From Sphingobium sp. D43FB (GTDB lineage Bacteria > Pseudomonadota > Alphaproteobacteria > Sphingomonadales > Sphingomonadaceae), in assembly GCF_002312805.1 (NCBI RefSeq), contig NZ_NMUA01000006.1, forward strand, positions 1 to 64,000: a DNA stretch of 64,000 nucleotides, given 5' to 3'. Both the position numbers and the translations under genes were made by a program. This document shows, piece by piece, positions 35,078-44,079 of the stretch. Within the stretch, counting starts at the first letter, position 1, and the number at the start of each line of letters is the position of its first letter. Under the pieces are notes generated by a model that saw only the letters and a list, made by a program, of their open reading frames with translations, was not told the origin of the DNA and searched no databases.

Positions 35078-35451
35078 CATCGCTTCGTTCGAGGACGGTC
35101 GGCATCATCGCGGGCGCAATCGCATTGGCTGCATGTTCGGAGCAGCCGGCGACAAAGGCGCCCACGGAACAGGAAATCCACGCGAATGACAGCGCGGACG
35201 CAAGCGGCACTCCTGGCCGCCATCCGTATCGGTGCGACGACAAGCGCCCGCTTCTCATCGACTTCAAGGATGAGGGATTGACCCTGGAAATTCGGCGGGC
35301 TGCGGATGCGGCGCCCCTTGTTCTGACCGCCCCGGCGCAGGGCCTCCAATATGTCGGCGATACGGCGAGCGCGACCTTCTCGGGTAACGAGATCAGGATC
35401 GAGGAGGCCGAACAGCCAACCATCGTGTGCACGAAGGCGACGAGCCTGTGA
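35074..35451 (+). CDS. MliC-like lipoprotein
   Basis: 125 residues, overlapping the SRPBCC gene. Lipobox IALAACS near residue 18-22. The mature region HPYRCDDKRPLLIDFKDEGL, then YVGDTASATFSGNEIRIEEA and TIVC resembles MliC/PliC lysozyme inhibitors (COG3895), with a conserved pair of cysteines. It is an outer or inner membrane lipoprotein facing the periplasm. In this block it might act as an envelope protector or metal binder; only the fold is supported. Confidence 0.65.
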   Translation: MTSLRSRTVGIIAGAIALAACSEQPATKAPTEQEIHANDSADASGTPGRHPYRCDDKRPLLIDFKDEGLTLEIRRAADAAPLVLTAPAQGLQYVGDTASATFSGNEIRIEEAEQPTIVCTKATSL

Positions 35452-35482
35452 CCAGTCCAGACATCATCGTGGAGCGCTGACG

Positions 35483-36166
35483 ATGGCCGCACTCAAATTT
35501 TCCCTCATCCCGATGGTCGCGATCATGTTCGGGGCGATCATGGCCGGGTGGCGGTCCCCCGGCGAGAAACTGGTCGCTGCCATGCAGCATCTGGCAGCCG
35601 GTGTCGTGTTCGCAGCCGCTGCCACAGAAATCTTGCCCCTGGTAAAGCACGGTGGTTCTCCGAGCGCGACGCTGATCGGCGGCGCACTCGGCGTCGCCGT
35701 CATGCTGAGCCTCAAGGCGGCAGAGAGCCGGTTCAAGGGACCTGTCGCGCTACTCGCGGCGATCGGACTCGACCTTGCCATAGACGGCATGGTTCTGGGG
35801 CTCGCCTTCATCGCGGGCGAGAAGGCAGGGGCACTGCTCGCCGTCGCCCTGACACTAGAGGTGCTGTTCCTTGCACTGACCCTCACCAACGAGCTTGCCG
35901 GCAAATATCGCAAGGCCAAGGCGATTGGCCTGACCTGCGCGCTGGCGTTGCTTTTGCCCCTCGGCGCTCTCGTCGCGCAGCCAGTGGCGTTGCTGACGCC
36001 GGTATGGATCACCGGGTTCCTGAGTTTCGGGCTCATGGCACTGCTTTACCTCGTTACCGAGGAACTGCTGGTCGAGGCCCACGAAAAGCCGGACTCGCCG
36101 CTGATAAGCGCCATGTTCTTCGTCGGCTTTCTCGCGCTGCTGCTGATCGAGGAGATCATGGCATGA
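35483..36166 (+). CDS. ZIP-family metal transporter
   Basis: 227 residues from ATG 35483. About seven to eight hydrophobic segments. AAMQHLAAGVVFAAAATEIL carries the ZIP helix 4-like H..A..E pattern, and AIGLDLAIDGMVLGLAFIAG the second metal-site helix, here with D in place of the usual H. ZIP proteins move Zn2+ or other divalent ions into the cytosol. In an efflux block it may instead serve as a regulated leak or be reversed. It overlaps the CDF gene by ATGA. Confidence 0.8.
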   Translation: MAALKFSLIPMVAIMFGAIMAGWRSPGEKLVAAMQHLAAGVVFAAAATEILPLVKHGGSPSATLIGGALGVAVMLSLKAAESRFKGPVALLAAIGLDLAIDGMVLGLAFIAGEKAGALLAVALTLEVLFLALTLTNELAGKYRKAKAIGLTCALALLLPLGALVAQPVALLTPVWITGFLSFGLMALLYLVTEELLVEAHEKPDSPLISAMFFVGFLALLLIEEIMA

Positions 36167-36768
36167 GGTCGTCGGCTCGAAAGGCGCCTGATGAGCGCCG
36201 GACGTTATGGATAGTGCTCCTGCTAAACGCAGCGATCGCCGTCGGATTCTTCGCCACCGGGCTGATCGGTGATTCCAGCGCGCTGATCGCCAATGGCGTC
36301 GACAATCTTTCCGATACGGCCGTTTACGCCTTGAGCCTCATCGCGTTGAGCCGCGGACAGACTTGGAAAACACGAGCGGCGAGCGCATCGGGCGTGATGC
36401 TGCTGATCTTCGCAGGCGGCATTCTCCTCGATGTCGGACGCCGGTATATCCAGGGCAGCGAACCGATCGGACCCACGATGATGGTCATGTCAGCGGTTGC
36501 GGCGGTCGTGAACTATGTCTGCCTGCGGATGCTCCAGCGGCTAGGCCAGAAGGACGTGAACCTTCGCGCCGCCACGACCTTCAGCTTCAATGACTTCATC
36601 TCCAACGGCGGCATCCTGATCGCAGGGGCATTGGTGTTGTGGCTGGGAACGAATTGGCCCGATCTACTCGTCGGCCTGGCGACCGCGCTCATCGCGGTCA
36701 AGGGCGGCATAGAAATCCTGCGCGATGCTCGTGCAGAAGCAAAAAACAGCGCGGAGAAGATGCGATGA
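36163..36768 (+). CDS. Cation diffusion facilitator (CDF) family transporter
   Basis: 201 residues, starting on the ZIP stop. Six membrane segments; the metal-site motif SSALIANGVDNLSDTAVYAL and the second site NDFISNGGILIAGALVLWLG are present. It lacks the C-terminal cytosolic dimer domain of longer CDF proteins (about 300 residues), placing it with the short MMT1-like forms. It would export Zn2+, Cd2+ or Co2+ to the periplasm, where the CzcCBA pump takes over. Its stop overlaps the P-type ATPase start. Confidence 0.82.
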   Translation: MRSSARKAPDERRTLWIVLLLNAAIAVGFFATGLIGDSSALIANGVDNLSDTAVYALSLIALSRGQTWKTRAASASGVMLLIFAGGILLDVGRRYIQGSEPIGPTMMVMSAVAAVVNYVCLRMLQRLGQKDVNLRAATTFSFNDFISNGGILIAGALVLWLGTNWPDLLVGLATALIAVKGGIEILRDARAEAKNSAEKMR

Positions 36769-39293
36769 CCGACAAGCTCAAACTCGATATCCCCGTCCTG
36801 CTGCCGCAGATTCCTGACGCGGCCGATGCTTGCGTTGGCCGGCTTGTCGCGACACTCAAGGCGAAACCCGGCGTCGAACAGGCGCATGTCCTTCCCGCCG
36901 ATGGCGAGACCCCCGCAAAGCTGTGCATCCATTTCGACAGCGCGGCATTGCCGATGTCGCGTGTGCGCGAAATGGTGCGCGCAGCCGGCGCCGAGATTAG
37001 CGGACGATACGGTCATGCCAGGTGGCAGGTCGAGGGTATCGGCCACGAGCGCCGCGCGCGCACCATTAGCGAAACCCTGTGCCGGGTGCCCGGCGTGCTG
37101 CAGGCCGACGCCAGCGCCTCGGGCAGTATCCGTCTCGAATATGACAAGGAGCGGGTCGACGAGGCGTTCATCCTCGCGGCGCTCGGCAAGCTCAAGGTCA
37201 GACCGGTACAGCGGACTGGCTCGGAGCACGTCGGACACGATCACAGCGCCAGTGACCATACAGACCACGACCACGGCGACGCCAGTCATGGTGAGGGCAC
37301 TGAGAAACATGGGCCGGGTGACGGCCACGATCACGCGCACGCCAATTTTCTCGGCCCCAATACCGAACTGATCTTTGCGCTCGCGTGTGGCGCACTGCTG
37401 GCGATCGGCTTCGCGGTCGAAAAACTCGTGGCGGGCATGCCCGAATGGCTACCGACCGCCTTCTATGTGGGTGCCTATGGTTTTGGCGGATTTTTCACGC
37501 TGCGCGAGGCGATCGACAATCTGAAACTCAGGAAATTCGAGATCGACACGCTGATGCTCGTGGCAGCCGCTGGCGCCGCGGCGCTGGGTGCCTGGGCGGA
37601 AGGCGCGCTCCTGCTGTTCCTGTTCAGCCTCGGCCATGCGCTCGAGCATTATGCGATGGGGCGCGCCAAGCGGGCCATCGAAGCGCTCGCCGAACTCGCA
37701 CCCGACAGGGCGACGGTGCGCCGCGACGGGCAGACCACGGAGCTTGCCGTCGAGGAGCTGGTAATCGGTGATGTGGTGATCGTGCGCCCCAACGAGCGCC
37801 TGCCTGCCGACGGCTTCGTCATCAAGGGTTCGAGCGCGATCAACCAGGCCCCCGTCACCGGCGAGAGCATCCCGGTGGACAAGGAGCCTGTGGCCGACGT
37901 CGAGGCGGCGCGCGCGAAGCCCGATGGTGTCGAAGCGACGTCCCGGGTGTTCGCCGGTACGATCAACGGCGGCGGCGCGATCGAGATCGAGGTGACGCGG
38001 CGTTCCAACGAGAGCGCGCTCGCCAAGGTTGTGAAGATGGTGAGCGAAGCGGAGACGCAAAAGTCTCCCACGCAGCGCTTCACTGATCGGTTTGAACGTG
38101 TCTTCGTGCCGGCGGTGCTGGCTCTATCGTTCATCCTCCTGTTCGCGTGGGTCGTGATCGACGAGCCATTCCGCGACAGCTTCTATCGGGCGATGGCGGT
38201 GCTGGTCGCCGCCAGCCCCTGTGCGCTCGCCATCGCCACCCCCAGTGCCGTGCTTTCAGGCGTTGCACGCGCGGCACGCGGCGGCGTGCTGGTGAAGGGC
38301 GGTGCTCCGCTCGAAAACCTCGGTTCGTTGAAGGCGATCGCGTTCGACAAGACGGGCACCCTGACGGAAGGCCGCCCCCGCATCACCGATGTCGTGCCGG
38401 TGGACGGCGCGAGCGAAGAAGATCTGTTGACGCTCGCGGTCGCTGTCGAGGGTTTGAGCGATCACCCCTTGGCGCAGGCGATCGTCAAGGATGGGCGCGA
38501 ACGCCTGGGCGGGCGCGACATTCCGACCGCAACCGACCTCAAGAGCCTGACCGGACGCGGCGTCACTGCGACCGTTGGTGGCGAGACGGTGTGGATCGGG
38601 AAGGCCGAGATGTTCGGCGTGGAGGACATCCCTGCGCTGAATGCGGCCGCTACTGACGCCATCGCGGCCCTGCGCGAAGGGGGGCGCACCACTATGGTGG
38701 TGCGCAAGGCCGATCGGGACATCGGTGCGATCGGGCTGATGGACACGCCGCGCGAGGCGGCCAAGATCGCGCTCAAACGCCTGCGGGACATGGGTATCAC
38801 CCGGATGATCATGATCTCGGGCGATCACCAGAAGGTAGCCGACGCCGTCGCCAGGGATGTCGGGCTCGACGAGGCATGGGGCGACCTGATGCCGGAGGAC
38901 AAGGTCGCCGCGATCAAGAAGCTCGCGGGTGAGGACAAGGTCGCGATGGTCGGCGACGGGGTCAATGATGCGCCGGCAATGGCATCGGCGACCGTTGGCA
39001 TTGCGATGGGCGCTGCCGGCTCGGATGTGGCGCTGGAGACGGCCGACGTGGCGTTGATGGCCGACGATCTGGCCCATCTGCCGTTCGCGGTCGGCCTAAG
39101 CCGCCACACACGCGGCATCATCCGGCAGAATGTGTTCGTCAGCCTGGGTGTCGTCGCATTGCTTGTGCCAGCAACGATCCTTGGCCTTGGCATCGGTCCG
39201 GCAGTTGCAATGCACGAAGGCTCCACGCTGCTTGTCGTGTTCAATGCGCTGCGGCTGCTCGCCTACCGCGATCCCGCAAAGCAAACCGTGTGA
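36765..39293 (+). CDS. cadA: Heavy-metal P1B-type ATPase (CadA/ZntA-like)
   Basis: 842 residues. Two N-terminal HMA-like folds (about 8-75 and 85-145) lack the usual CxxC. They are followed by a His-rich spacer at about 157-195 (HVGHDHSASDHTDHDHGDAS then HDHAHA). The membrane metal site is SPCALA (about 482), the phosphorylation site DKTGTLTEG (about 528), and the hinge GDGVNDAPAMA. SPC, rather than CPC, marks a P1B-4-like cobalt/zinc group, so Co2+, Zn2+ or Cd2+ export to the periplasm is plausible. It ends the operon; the IS91 element begins right after. Confidence 0.9.
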   Translation: MTDKLKLDIPVLLPQIPDAADACVGRLVATLKAKPGVEQAHVLPADGETPAKLCIHFDSAALPMSRVREMVRAAGAEISGRYGHARWQVEGIGHERRARTISETLCRVPGVLQADASASGSIRLEYDKERVDEAFILAALGKLKVRPVQRTGSEHVGHDHSASDHTDHDHGDASHGEGTEKHGPGDGHDHAHANFLGPNTELIFALACGALLAIGFAVEKLVAGMPEWLPTAFYVGAYGFGGFFTLREAIDNLKLRKFEIDTLMLVAAAGAAALGAWAEGALLLFLFSLGHALEHYAMGRAKRAIEALAELAPDRATVRRDGQTTELAVEELVIGDVVIVRPNERLPADGFVIKGSSAINQAPVTGESIPVDKEPVADVEAARAKPDGVEATSRVFAGTINGGGAIEIEVTRRSNESALAKVVKMVSEAETQKSPTQRFTDRFERVFVPAVLALSFILLFAWVVIDEPFRDSFYRAMAVLVAASPCALAIATPSAVLSGVARAARGGVLVKGGAPLENLGSLKAIAFDKTGTLTEGRPRITDVVPVDGASEEDLLTLAVAVEGLSDHPLAQAIVKDGRERLGGRDIPTATDLKSLTGRGVTATVGGETVWIGKAEMFGVEDIPALNAAATDAIAALREGGRTTMVVRKADRDIGAIGLMDTPREAAKIALKRLRDMGITRMIMISGDHQKVADAVARDVGLDEAWGDLMPEDKVAAIKKLAGEDKVAMVGDGVNDAPAMASATVGIAMGAAGSDVALETADVALMADDLAHLPFAVGLSRHTRGIIRQNVFVSLGVVALLVPATILGLGIGPAVAMHEGSTLLVVFNALRLLAYRDPAKQTV

Positions 39294-39526
39294 CAGCAGA
39301 GTGCTTCGGTCAACACAACCGTCGGCTTCCGTCAGAACCAGACGCCCACCGAACGAGACGGAACGACTTGCTCTGGTCGACTGCTGCCGCCAACTTGTAC
39401 GAACCCGCTGGCGCGGGATGGGTGCCTGGATTTGAAGTACCGCTGACCCACTGATATCGGCGCTTTGGTTGAGCCTGCTGCGGCATAGGCAGATTATCGC
39501 GACTCCTTTCAACCAAGGAGCGTACG

Positions 39527-40435
39527 ATGATCACCAGTGTCTCTGATACCCCAGTTAGCTCATTGCGCCAGCGCATGATTGAAGACATGAACCTGCGACG
39601 GTTCGCTCGCAAAACCCAGTTCGACTACGTGCGTCACGTCGCGCGTTTTGCCACCTATCTTGGGCGCCCTCCCGACACCGCGACAGCAGAGGACCTGAGG
39701 CTATTCCAGGTCGAACAGCGCGACGCCGGCCTTGGCGTGCCGACCATGAACAGTATCGTTTCAGCGCTGCGCTTCTTCTTCACGCACACGATTGATCGAC
39801 CGGATCTTTCCCGCAAGCTCCATACGGTCAAGAACCCGCGTTCCTTGCCCATCGTTCTGAGCCCCAACGAGGTCGCGCAGCTGCTGGGGGCGACCACATG
39901 CCTCAAGCATAAAGCAGCGCTGTCCGTCGCCTATGGCGCGGGCTTGCGTGCCGCCGAGGTGACGATGCTCAAGGTCCGCGATGTCGATAGCAAGCGCATG
40001 CTCCTGCGGGTGGAGCGCGGCAAAGGCGGGCGATATCGCAATGCGCTCCTGCCCGCTGACCTGCTTACCCTGTTGCGCGAGTGGTGGTCCGTTGGCCGGC
40101 AACAGGGCGTCATGCATGCCGATGGCTGGCTGTTCCCGGGGATGCACTACCTCAAGCCGCTCAGTACGCGACAACTCCATCGCATCGTTGTCGACGCCGC
40201 GGAGTCCGCGGGCATCACCAAGCGGGTCGGCCCGCACACCCTGCGGCATAGCTTCGCCACGCATTTGTTGGAGGACGGGGTCGATATTCGCATCATCCAG
40301 GCGCTGCTGGGGCATGCGAACCTCGAGACCACCGCCTTTTACACCACGGTCGCCACCCGAACGGTGCGCGCGGTCATTAGCCCGCTCGACAGGTTGGTAA
40401 CGCTGCCCGATCCACAAGTGGCGCCAGACGGCTGA
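39527..40435 (+). CDS. Tyrosine recombinase/integrase of the IS91-type element
   Basis: 302 residues from ATG 39527 (AAGGAG box). SAM-like N-terminal domain (SLRQRMIEDMNLRRFARKTQ, YVRHVARFATYLG). Catalytic domain with the first Arg in YGAGLRAAEVTMLK, HxxR in GPHTLRHSFATHLLEDG, a His in LLGHANLETTAFY, and the nucleophilic Tyr in AFYTTV. Size and motifs are complete. The IS91 transposase begins 4 bp after its stop. Role in the element's movement is not settled for this group. Confidence 0.88.
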   Translation: MITSVSDTPVSSLRQRMIEDMNLRRFARKTQFDYVRHVARFATYLGRPPDTATAEDLRLFQVEQRDAGLGVPTMNSIVSALRFFFTHTIDRPDLSRKLHTVKNPRSLPIVLSPNEVAQLLGATTCLKHKAALSVAYGAGLRAAEVTMLKVRDVDSKRMLLRVERGKGGRYRNALLPADLLTLLREWWSVGRQQGVMHADGWLFPGMHYLKPLSTRQLHRIVVDAAESAGITKRVGPHTLRHSFATHLLEDGVDIRIIQALLGHANLETTAFYTTVATRTVRAVISPLDRLVTLPDPQVAPDG

Positions 40436-40439
40436 GCCG

Positions 40440-41633
40440 TTGCGCACCTCACTCGAGGTCGCCGACATCTTTCGCACCGCCGGACCGGCCTATCGGGCCG
40501 CCCATGCCGGGCATCTGAGCCTTACCCAGCTCAAGGTGATGACGGCGATCGAGAACTGCCGCACCGCAGCCCTTGGCGGTCATGTCGAGGCCTGCGAGGA
40601 CTGCGGGCATTGGCGGATCGCCTATAACAGCTGTCGTAACCGGCACTGCCCAAAGTGCCAGGGCGCGGCCGCGCGCACCTGGCTGGCAGAGCGCGAAGCC
40701 GACCTTTTGCCGGTCGGATACTTCCACGTCGTCTTCACGCTACCGGCGGAGATCGCCAGCGTCGCTTTCCAGAACAAGGCGGTGGTCTATGATCTGCTGT
40801 TCAAGGCAGCGTCGGAGACTATGCTGACGATCGCGGCCGATCCCAGGCATCTAGGCGCCAGGATCGGGATCACCGCCGTGCTCCACACATGGGGCTCGGC
40901 CCTTACGCACCATCCCCACGTCCATATGGTGGTGCCGGGTGGCGGCATCGCACTCGACGGGACGCGATGGATATCGACGCGCCCTGCCTTCCTTTTGCCG
41001 GTGCGTGTCCTAGGCAAGCTGTTTCGCCGTCTGTTCCTGACCCGGCTGATCCAGCTTTATGACGCCGGCAAGCTCGCCTTCTTCGGATCGCTCGCATCAC
41101 TTACCGAACGGCGCGCCTTCCTGCGTCATCTGGCGCCGGTCCGGAAGACGCGATGGGTGGTCTATGCAAAGGCGCCCTTTGCGGGCCCTGAAGCGGTGCT
41201 CGCCTATCTGTCCCGCTATACCCACCGGATCGCCATCTCGAACCGCCGGTTGATCAGCTTCGACGAGAAGGGCGTCACGCTGCGCTACAAAGATTACCGT
41301 CGCGATGGACCCGAACGCCAAAGCGTTATGACACTCGCGACCGACGAGTTTATCCGGCGGTTCATGTCGCACGTCCTGCCTCGTGGCTTCCATCGTATCC
41401 GGCATTACGGTCTGCTGGCCAGCTCATCGCGCAAAGCCAACCTCGCGCGTGCTCGCGCGTTGCTCGAGGTAGCTGCGCCGCCTGACGAGGCGATCCTCGA
41501 AGAGCCCGTCGATCTGCGACCACCATGCCCTTGCTGCGGCGGGCATATGATCATCATCGAGACCTTCGAACGCTGGCGACAGCCGCGGGCACCGCCGGAC
41601 ATCCTGATGCCGATCCCGGAGATTACGTCATGA
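40440..41633 (+). CDS. IS91-family HUH transposase
   Basis: 397 residues. N-terminal zinc-binding region CEDCGHWRIAYNSCRNRHCP-KCQ. HUH motif in LTHHPHVHMVVPGGG and the catalytic Tyr region in LAYLSRYTHRIAISNRRL. It ends with a CPCCGGHM zinc knuckle. Such enzymes move DNA by single-strand rolling circle and can carry flanking genes, relevant because the metal block sits directly upstream. Confidence 0.9.
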   Translation: MRTSLEVADIFRTAGPAYRAAHAGHLSLTQLKVMTAIENCRTAALGGHVEACEDCGHWRIAYNSCRNRHCPKCQGAAARTWLAEREADLLPVGYFHVVFTLPAEIASVAFQNKAVVYDLLFKAASETMLTIAADPRHLGARIGITAVLHTWGSALTHHPHVHMVVPGGGIALDGTRWISTRPAFLLPVRVLGKLFRRLFLTRLIQLYDAGKLAFFGSLASLTERRAFLRHLAPVRKTRWVVYAKAPFAGPEAVLAYLSRYTHRIAISNRRLISFDEKGVTLRYKDYRRDGPERQSVMTLATDEFIRRFMSHVLPRGFHRIRHYGLLASSSRKANLARARALLEVAAPPDEAILEEPVDLRPPCPCCGGHMIIIETFERWRQPRAPPDILMPIPEITS

Positions 41634-41860
41634 ACCGGCATGAACTGCTCCATATCCATCCTGTCAAAGCGTCGTGGCAGGAAATCACGGCGCTTGCGCT
41701 GGAAGCGATCCATGCCGCCGCTCACAACCAGAATGATGGCAGCACGCACCGATTATGCTGCCCGCCCCGGACAAAATGCCGACCGCCTGGTTCCCGTCCA
41801 TCGCACCCTACCGGCGATTGTGCCAGTCCGCGAAACGGCGCCGACCTGAAATCCCCATAG
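41630..41860 (+). CDS. Small ORF after the IS91 transposase
   Basis: 76 residues, start overlapping the transposase stop (ATGA). MNRHELLHIHPVKASWQEIT then ALALEAIHAAAHNQNDGS. The rest is Pro/Arg/Cys-rich and less protein-like. It may be a passenger ORF of the element or spurious. Confidence 0.35.
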   Translation: MNRHELLHIHPVKASWQEITALALEAIHAAAHNQNDGSTHRLCCPPRTKCRPPGSRPSHPTGDCASPRNGADLKSP

Positions 41861-42077
41861 CCTATCGCCTGAGGCCCCGCGGGTCGTACATGTGAGACTT
41901 TCGTACGCCTGCCGGCGCCCGAAACCCTTCGACATATCGGACGTTGGCATCGTCGGCCATGCCGCCAAAGAGCCGACATTCATTCACGCTATTGCGATGG
42001 CTTGCCCTAGAATTTGGGTCGCTGCTCAGGTACTTCTGTTTACACGTAGCAGCGGTCCTTGTATCGGGGAGAATATC

Positions 42078-43142
42078 TTGTCTTTATTGACGTTCGAGCA
42101 GGCTATCGCGGATTCCGAACAGTTCTCGAAGCGACACCTGTTGCTGGGTAATGGCTTCAGTATCGCCTGCCGGGCCGATATATTCCACTACGGCTCTCTC
42201 TACGATCAGGCTGATTTCTCCCATGCGCCTGAAGTGGAGGCGGTTTTCAACGCGCTCGGCACCAAAGACTTCGAGGCGGTCATCCGCACGCTGGAAAGCG
42301 CCGCAACCATCTTGCCAGCTTATGTCGCCGATGGCGGCGCGGCACCGACCAAGATGCTCCAGCACGCCGCGATGCTGAAAGAGATTCTCGTTCAGACCAT
42401 CGCAGGCAACCACCCACATTTGCCGTCCGACATACCCGATGCGAAGTTTTGGGCTTGCCGCCGGTTCCTTACGCACTTCCTATCTGGTCCCAAGGCTGGC
42501 TGTGTCTTCACGCTTAACTACGACCTGCTGCTATACTGGGCGCTGATGCATGAGGATTTGCCGTTCGAGAATCCGGTCGATCTCGCCAAAAACGACAGCT
42601 TCGGCAACGACGAGGATGAGCCAGACGCGGAATATGTGGTGTGGCAGGGAGAGACGAACGCACACAGTGCCAACGTCATGTTCCTGCACGGTGCGCTGCA
42701 CCTGTTCGATTCCGGCAAGGATCTGCTGAAATACACTTGGGTGCGCAAGGGTGTTCCGCTGATCGAGCAGGCGCGCGCCGCATTAGCCGATGACAAGTTC
42801 CCGCTGTTTGTGGCGGAGGGAACGAGCGCACAAAAAAAGGCCCGAATCCGACACAATGCCTATCTGTACCAGGGACTGAAGCAGTTCACCGCTAACGTGA
42901 CGCAAGGCCAGCACTGCTGGTTTATTTTCGGGCATTCTCTGGCGGCAAACGACGACCACATTCTCACCCGCATCGGTCGCGGCCGGTTCAAAAAACTATA
43001 CGTCGGCCTCTACGGAGATCCACTCGAGGCTTGGAACGAGGAGATAATCGGTCGCGCCAAGTGGCTGACGAGCCTCCGTCACGAAAAGTGGCCTTTGGAA
43101 GTCGAATTCTACCAGGCGGAGAGCGCGCAAGTTTGGAATTGA
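42078..43142 (+). CDS. DUF4917-family (SIR2-like) protein
   Basis: 354 residues from TTG 42078, chosen for the GGGGAG box 7 nt upstream and for family fit; the frame is open to 41892 but that leader is not conserved-looking. LTFEQAIADSEQFSKRHLLL-GNGFSIACRADIFHYGSLYD is the DUF4917 signature. Then FTLNYDLLLYWALM, NVMFLHGALHLF and FGHSLAANDDHILTRI complete a SIR2-like NAD-binding arrangement. SIR2-fold proteins in islands often deplete NAD+ on phage infection; activity here is inferred. It is first in a gene run with DUF5131 and TcmP. Confidence 0.82.
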   Translation: MSLLTFEQAIADSEQFSKRHLLLGNGFSIACRADIFHYGSLYDQADFSHAPEVEAVFNALGTKDFEAVIRTLESAATILPAYVADGGAAPTKMLQHAAMLKEILVQTIAGNHPHLPSDIPDAKFWACRRFLTHFLSGPKAGCVFTLNYDLLLYWALMHEDLPFENPVDLAKNDSFGNDEDEPDAEYVVWQGETNAHSANVMFLHGALHLFDSGKDLLKYTWVRKGVPLIEQARAALADDKFPLFVAEGTSAQKKARIRHNAYLYQGLKQFTANVTQGQHCWFIFGHSLAANDDHILTRIGRGRFKKLYVGLYGDPLEAWNEEIIGRAKWLTSLRHEKWPLEVEFYQAESAQVWN

Positions 43143-43341
43143 CGGCCGGTGGCGCCGATAATGCGGTCGTTCCTAAGGCTGAGGAGAGTTCCCATAACCC
43201 GCCGTTCGTTCATGATCCCGAAATTGAAAGCGACGCGTCCACTGATTGCCGGTCGACGAGGAAAGAATCCCCGCCGGGACATCTTGGTTCACAATATGTT
43301 CCCTGACTGCTAGAATGATCGCAATTGAATAGGGTTTCGCT

Positions 43342-44079
43342 ATGTCTGACGGAAGCGCAATTGAATGGACCGACGCGACGTGGAATCCGGTCACCGGATG
43401 CACGAAGATAACGCGTGGCTGCGACAATTGCTATGCTGAACGGTTTGCCGAGCGCTGGCGCGGCATTGCTGGCCATCCCTTTGAAAACGGCTTCGACCTC
43501 ACTCTCCGCCCAGAGCGCGTGCAGCAACCGCTCCGGTGGAAGCGGCCACGGATGATATTCGTCAATTCAATGAGCGATCTCTTCCACAAGAAGGTGCCGC
43601 GAAGCTTCATCAACAGCGTTTTTGACACTATGGAAGCGGCGCATTGGCATACCTTTCAGGTCTTGACCAAGCGTAGCTCGCTTATGCGCAATTACCTGCG
43701 GGCTCGCTATGGTGACGGGCGCGGACCTGCCCACATTTGGTGTGGTGTTTCCGTCGAAGATGCCAAGGCCAGGCCTCGCGTCGCACATCTACGGGAAAGT
43801 CCAGCCGGCGTGCGGTTCCTGTCGATCGAACCGCTCATCGGCGCCATAGGCACGGTGGATCTCGCCGGGATCGACTGGGTGATTGTTGGCGGTGAATCGG
43901 GTCCAGGCGCACGACCTATCCATCTGGAGTGGGTGCGTGAGGTGCGGGACCAGTGTCTGGCGCAGGATGTCGCTTTCTTCTTCAAGCAATGGGGCGGCCC
44001 GCGGCCCAAGTCGGGAGGCCGAGAACTCGACGGCCAGGAATGGAATCAGTTTCCCGAAGCGAAAGTGGGGGCTCTATAG
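43342..44079 (+). CDS. DUF5131 / phage Gp37-Gp68 family three-Cys-motif protein
   Basis: 245 residues, starting MSDGSAIEWTDATWNPVTGC. The three-Cys motif C-x6-C-x2-C is in GCTKITRGCDNCYAERFAER. IFVNSMSDLFHKKVP and FQVLTKRSSLM, then WCGVSVED, SIEPLIG and WVIVGGESG follow family order. The cysteine triplet suggests an iron-sulfur or metal site in a TIM-barrel-like protein. The TcmP partner family is named for co-occurrence with it, as here. Biochemical function is not established to my knowledge. Confidence 0.88.
   Translation: MSDGSAIEWTDATWNPVTGCTKITRGCDNCYAERFAERWRGIAGHPFENGFDLTLRPERVQQPLRWKRPRMIFVNSMSDLFHKKVPRSFINSVFDTMEAAHWHTFQVLTKRSSLMRNYLRARYGDGRGPAHIWCGVSVEDAKARPRVAHLRESPAGVRFLSIEPLIGAIGTVDLAGIDWVIVGGESGPGARPIHLEWVREVRDQCLAQDVAFFFKQWGGPRPKSGGRELDGQEWNQFPEAKVGAL

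Larger units (their letters stand above)
39294..41860 (+). mobile_element. IS91-family element with a tyrosine recombinase gene (ends approximate)
   Basis: Two coding genes in tandem, a tyrosine recombinase and an IS91 HUH transposase, with a small third frame. The arrangement is known for a subset of IS91-like elements. The termini (terIS/oriIS) were not identified by eye, and no target duplication is expected for rolling-circle transposition. The 233 bp from 39294 to 39526 before the recombinase hold no gene and probably include one end. Confidence 0.7.
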
